Source of the DNA: Circinella minor
Lineage: Eukaryota > Mucoromycota > Mucoromycetes > Mucorales > Lichtheimiaceae
Reading direction: 5' to 3'
DNA length: 64,000 nt
NCBI GenBank assembly: GCA_016758965.1
Contig: JAEPRB010000120.1
Coordinates: 1 to 64,000 of the forward strand
Shown here: positions 63,100 through 64,000 of the stretch, one piece after another
How positions within the stretch are numbered: the first letter of the stretch is position 1
Layout: each line of letters opens with the position of its first letter
The notes under the pieces: generated by a model
Told to the model about the DNA's origin: nothing
Database searches by the model: none
The model's input: only the letters and a program-made list of their open reading frames with translations
Program-made: the position numbers and the translations under genes

Positions 63100-64000
63100 T
63101 TATATGTATGTTGAATGGGGTTAATGGAAATGAAGGATAGATAAAAATACTAATAATAATAGCAAAGTAGTTATTAAATATATAATTGACTTTAAATAGG
63201 AAAAGAAATAATATAATAATTAGCACAATGATAAAAAAAAGATAAGAAGAAAAAGTTTTTTTTCAAATCATTTGGAAAAAAAAAGATGAAATCAAATGAA
63301 TAATGAGAGGATTTATTAAAACAACATCCCGGAAAGAATCGAAACCTAAAGACGAATTCGTCATACTTATCTATATATATTTGATATATACATATATATA
63401 TGAAACCGGTAAACTTGAGGCTCCATGATGAGGGGGTATGAAAAAGATAGTATACCTTTATTTTTTTTTATTTTTTTTTTTGCATGATTACGGGGTTTTC
63501 TGGTATAAATTAATATGTATGGTCTTTTCTTTATTTGCATTAATTCTCGGTATAAAGGGTATCGAGTTGTACAACAAAGATAAGATTGTATTTCCAATTC
63601 AGAATAATGTTAACTAGTGAAAAAGGGTTCTTGGTAATGTACAAAATAAGACGGCTGATCTCTACTTTTTTAGGGGGAAACGCAAATAAAAGTTGAAGTA
63701 TAAACAGAGAAACAGAGAGACATTAATTATGGTATAATAATAGAAAATGATGGATAATAGTAATCATATAATGAAAATATATGTACATAATCTGGACATG
63801 AGATTATATTCATATTATATCGTAGAACCGAATATATTAATACAGAGCGGATTCTCGGATGCTCGTAAAGAGTGAGAATAACCCCTTTGACTAATATTAT
63901 TAGATAGATAGTAGTACAACAAGATTATTCTTATGTTAACTAGCTATATCGAAACGACTTCCAAATCAGTCCTCTTATTAATGCAAATATTTGTTTGTTA
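63100..64000. other. Upstream flank of the SLC49-like gene, no gene seen
   Basis: AT-rich with TA repeats near 63371-63402 and T runs at 63463-63480. The SLC49-like promoter should be at its left end. Open frames at 63367-63597 and 63032-63226 are low-complexity and unsupported. Confidence 0.5.

Overview
This is an AT-rich nuclear segment of a filamentous fungus. Gene content, short GT-AG introns, T-rich intron ends, poly-Asn/Ser/Thr tracts and very A/T-rich spacers suggest an early-diverging (Mucoromycota, probably Mucorales) genome. That placement is an inference from style and families, not from a search. I could thread 23 protein-coding genes (one cut by the left edge) and one decayed pseudogene. 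In the 20 spliced genes I placed about 95 introns by hand. Each completed model closes in frame, and all introns but one have GT-AG ends; the exception is GC-AG.

Layout. 1-5.5 kb: a GH36-type alpha-galactosidase fragment (-) and two unrecognised proteins (+). 6.1-9.8 kb: a Gin4/Hsl1/Cdr2-type (Nim1 family) protein kinase (-). 11.4-17.2 kb: a compact conserved block with a DDT/WHIM-like chromatin protein (-), the scavenger decapping enzyme DcpS (+), the spindle checkpoint protein Bub3 (+) and a mitochondrial EngB-type GTPase (-). 19.4-24.3 kb: a cytochrome P450 (-) and a secreted Gly/Tyr/Lys-repeat protein (-). 25.4-33.4 kb: a smgGDS-like armadillo protein (+) and a large MHYT-domain membrane sensor (+). 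33.9-38.2 kb: a glutathione-S-transferase-like protein (-), a decayed tandem copy of it, and a secreted PEBP-family protein (-). 40.5-47.7 kb: an unrecognised single-exon protein (+), a PAQR/AdipoR-type receptor (-), a gene-poor stretch and a sulfotransferase-like protein (-). 50.8-63.1 kb: an APC amino-acid permease (+), a Siw14-type phosphatase (-), a Bsd2/Ndfip-like adaptor (+), a 67-aa protein (-), ABCE1/Rli1 (+) and an SLC49-type MFS transporter (-).

The genes do not form one pathway; this looks like ordinary fungal chromosome with housekeeping genes (BUB3, DCPS, RLI1, EngB) between accessory ones (P450, GST-like, PEBP, repeat protein, transporters). I found no CRISPR, rRNA or intact tRNA, and no intact mobile element. 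The most notable signals are structural: a 7-nt microexon needed to keep the repeat-protein gene in frame, further 16- and 17-nt internal exons, an armadillo gene whose 13 introns are all phase 1 with exons near one repeat long, a GC-AG intron, introns splitting catalytic signatures, and a full-length decayed GST-like pseudogene.
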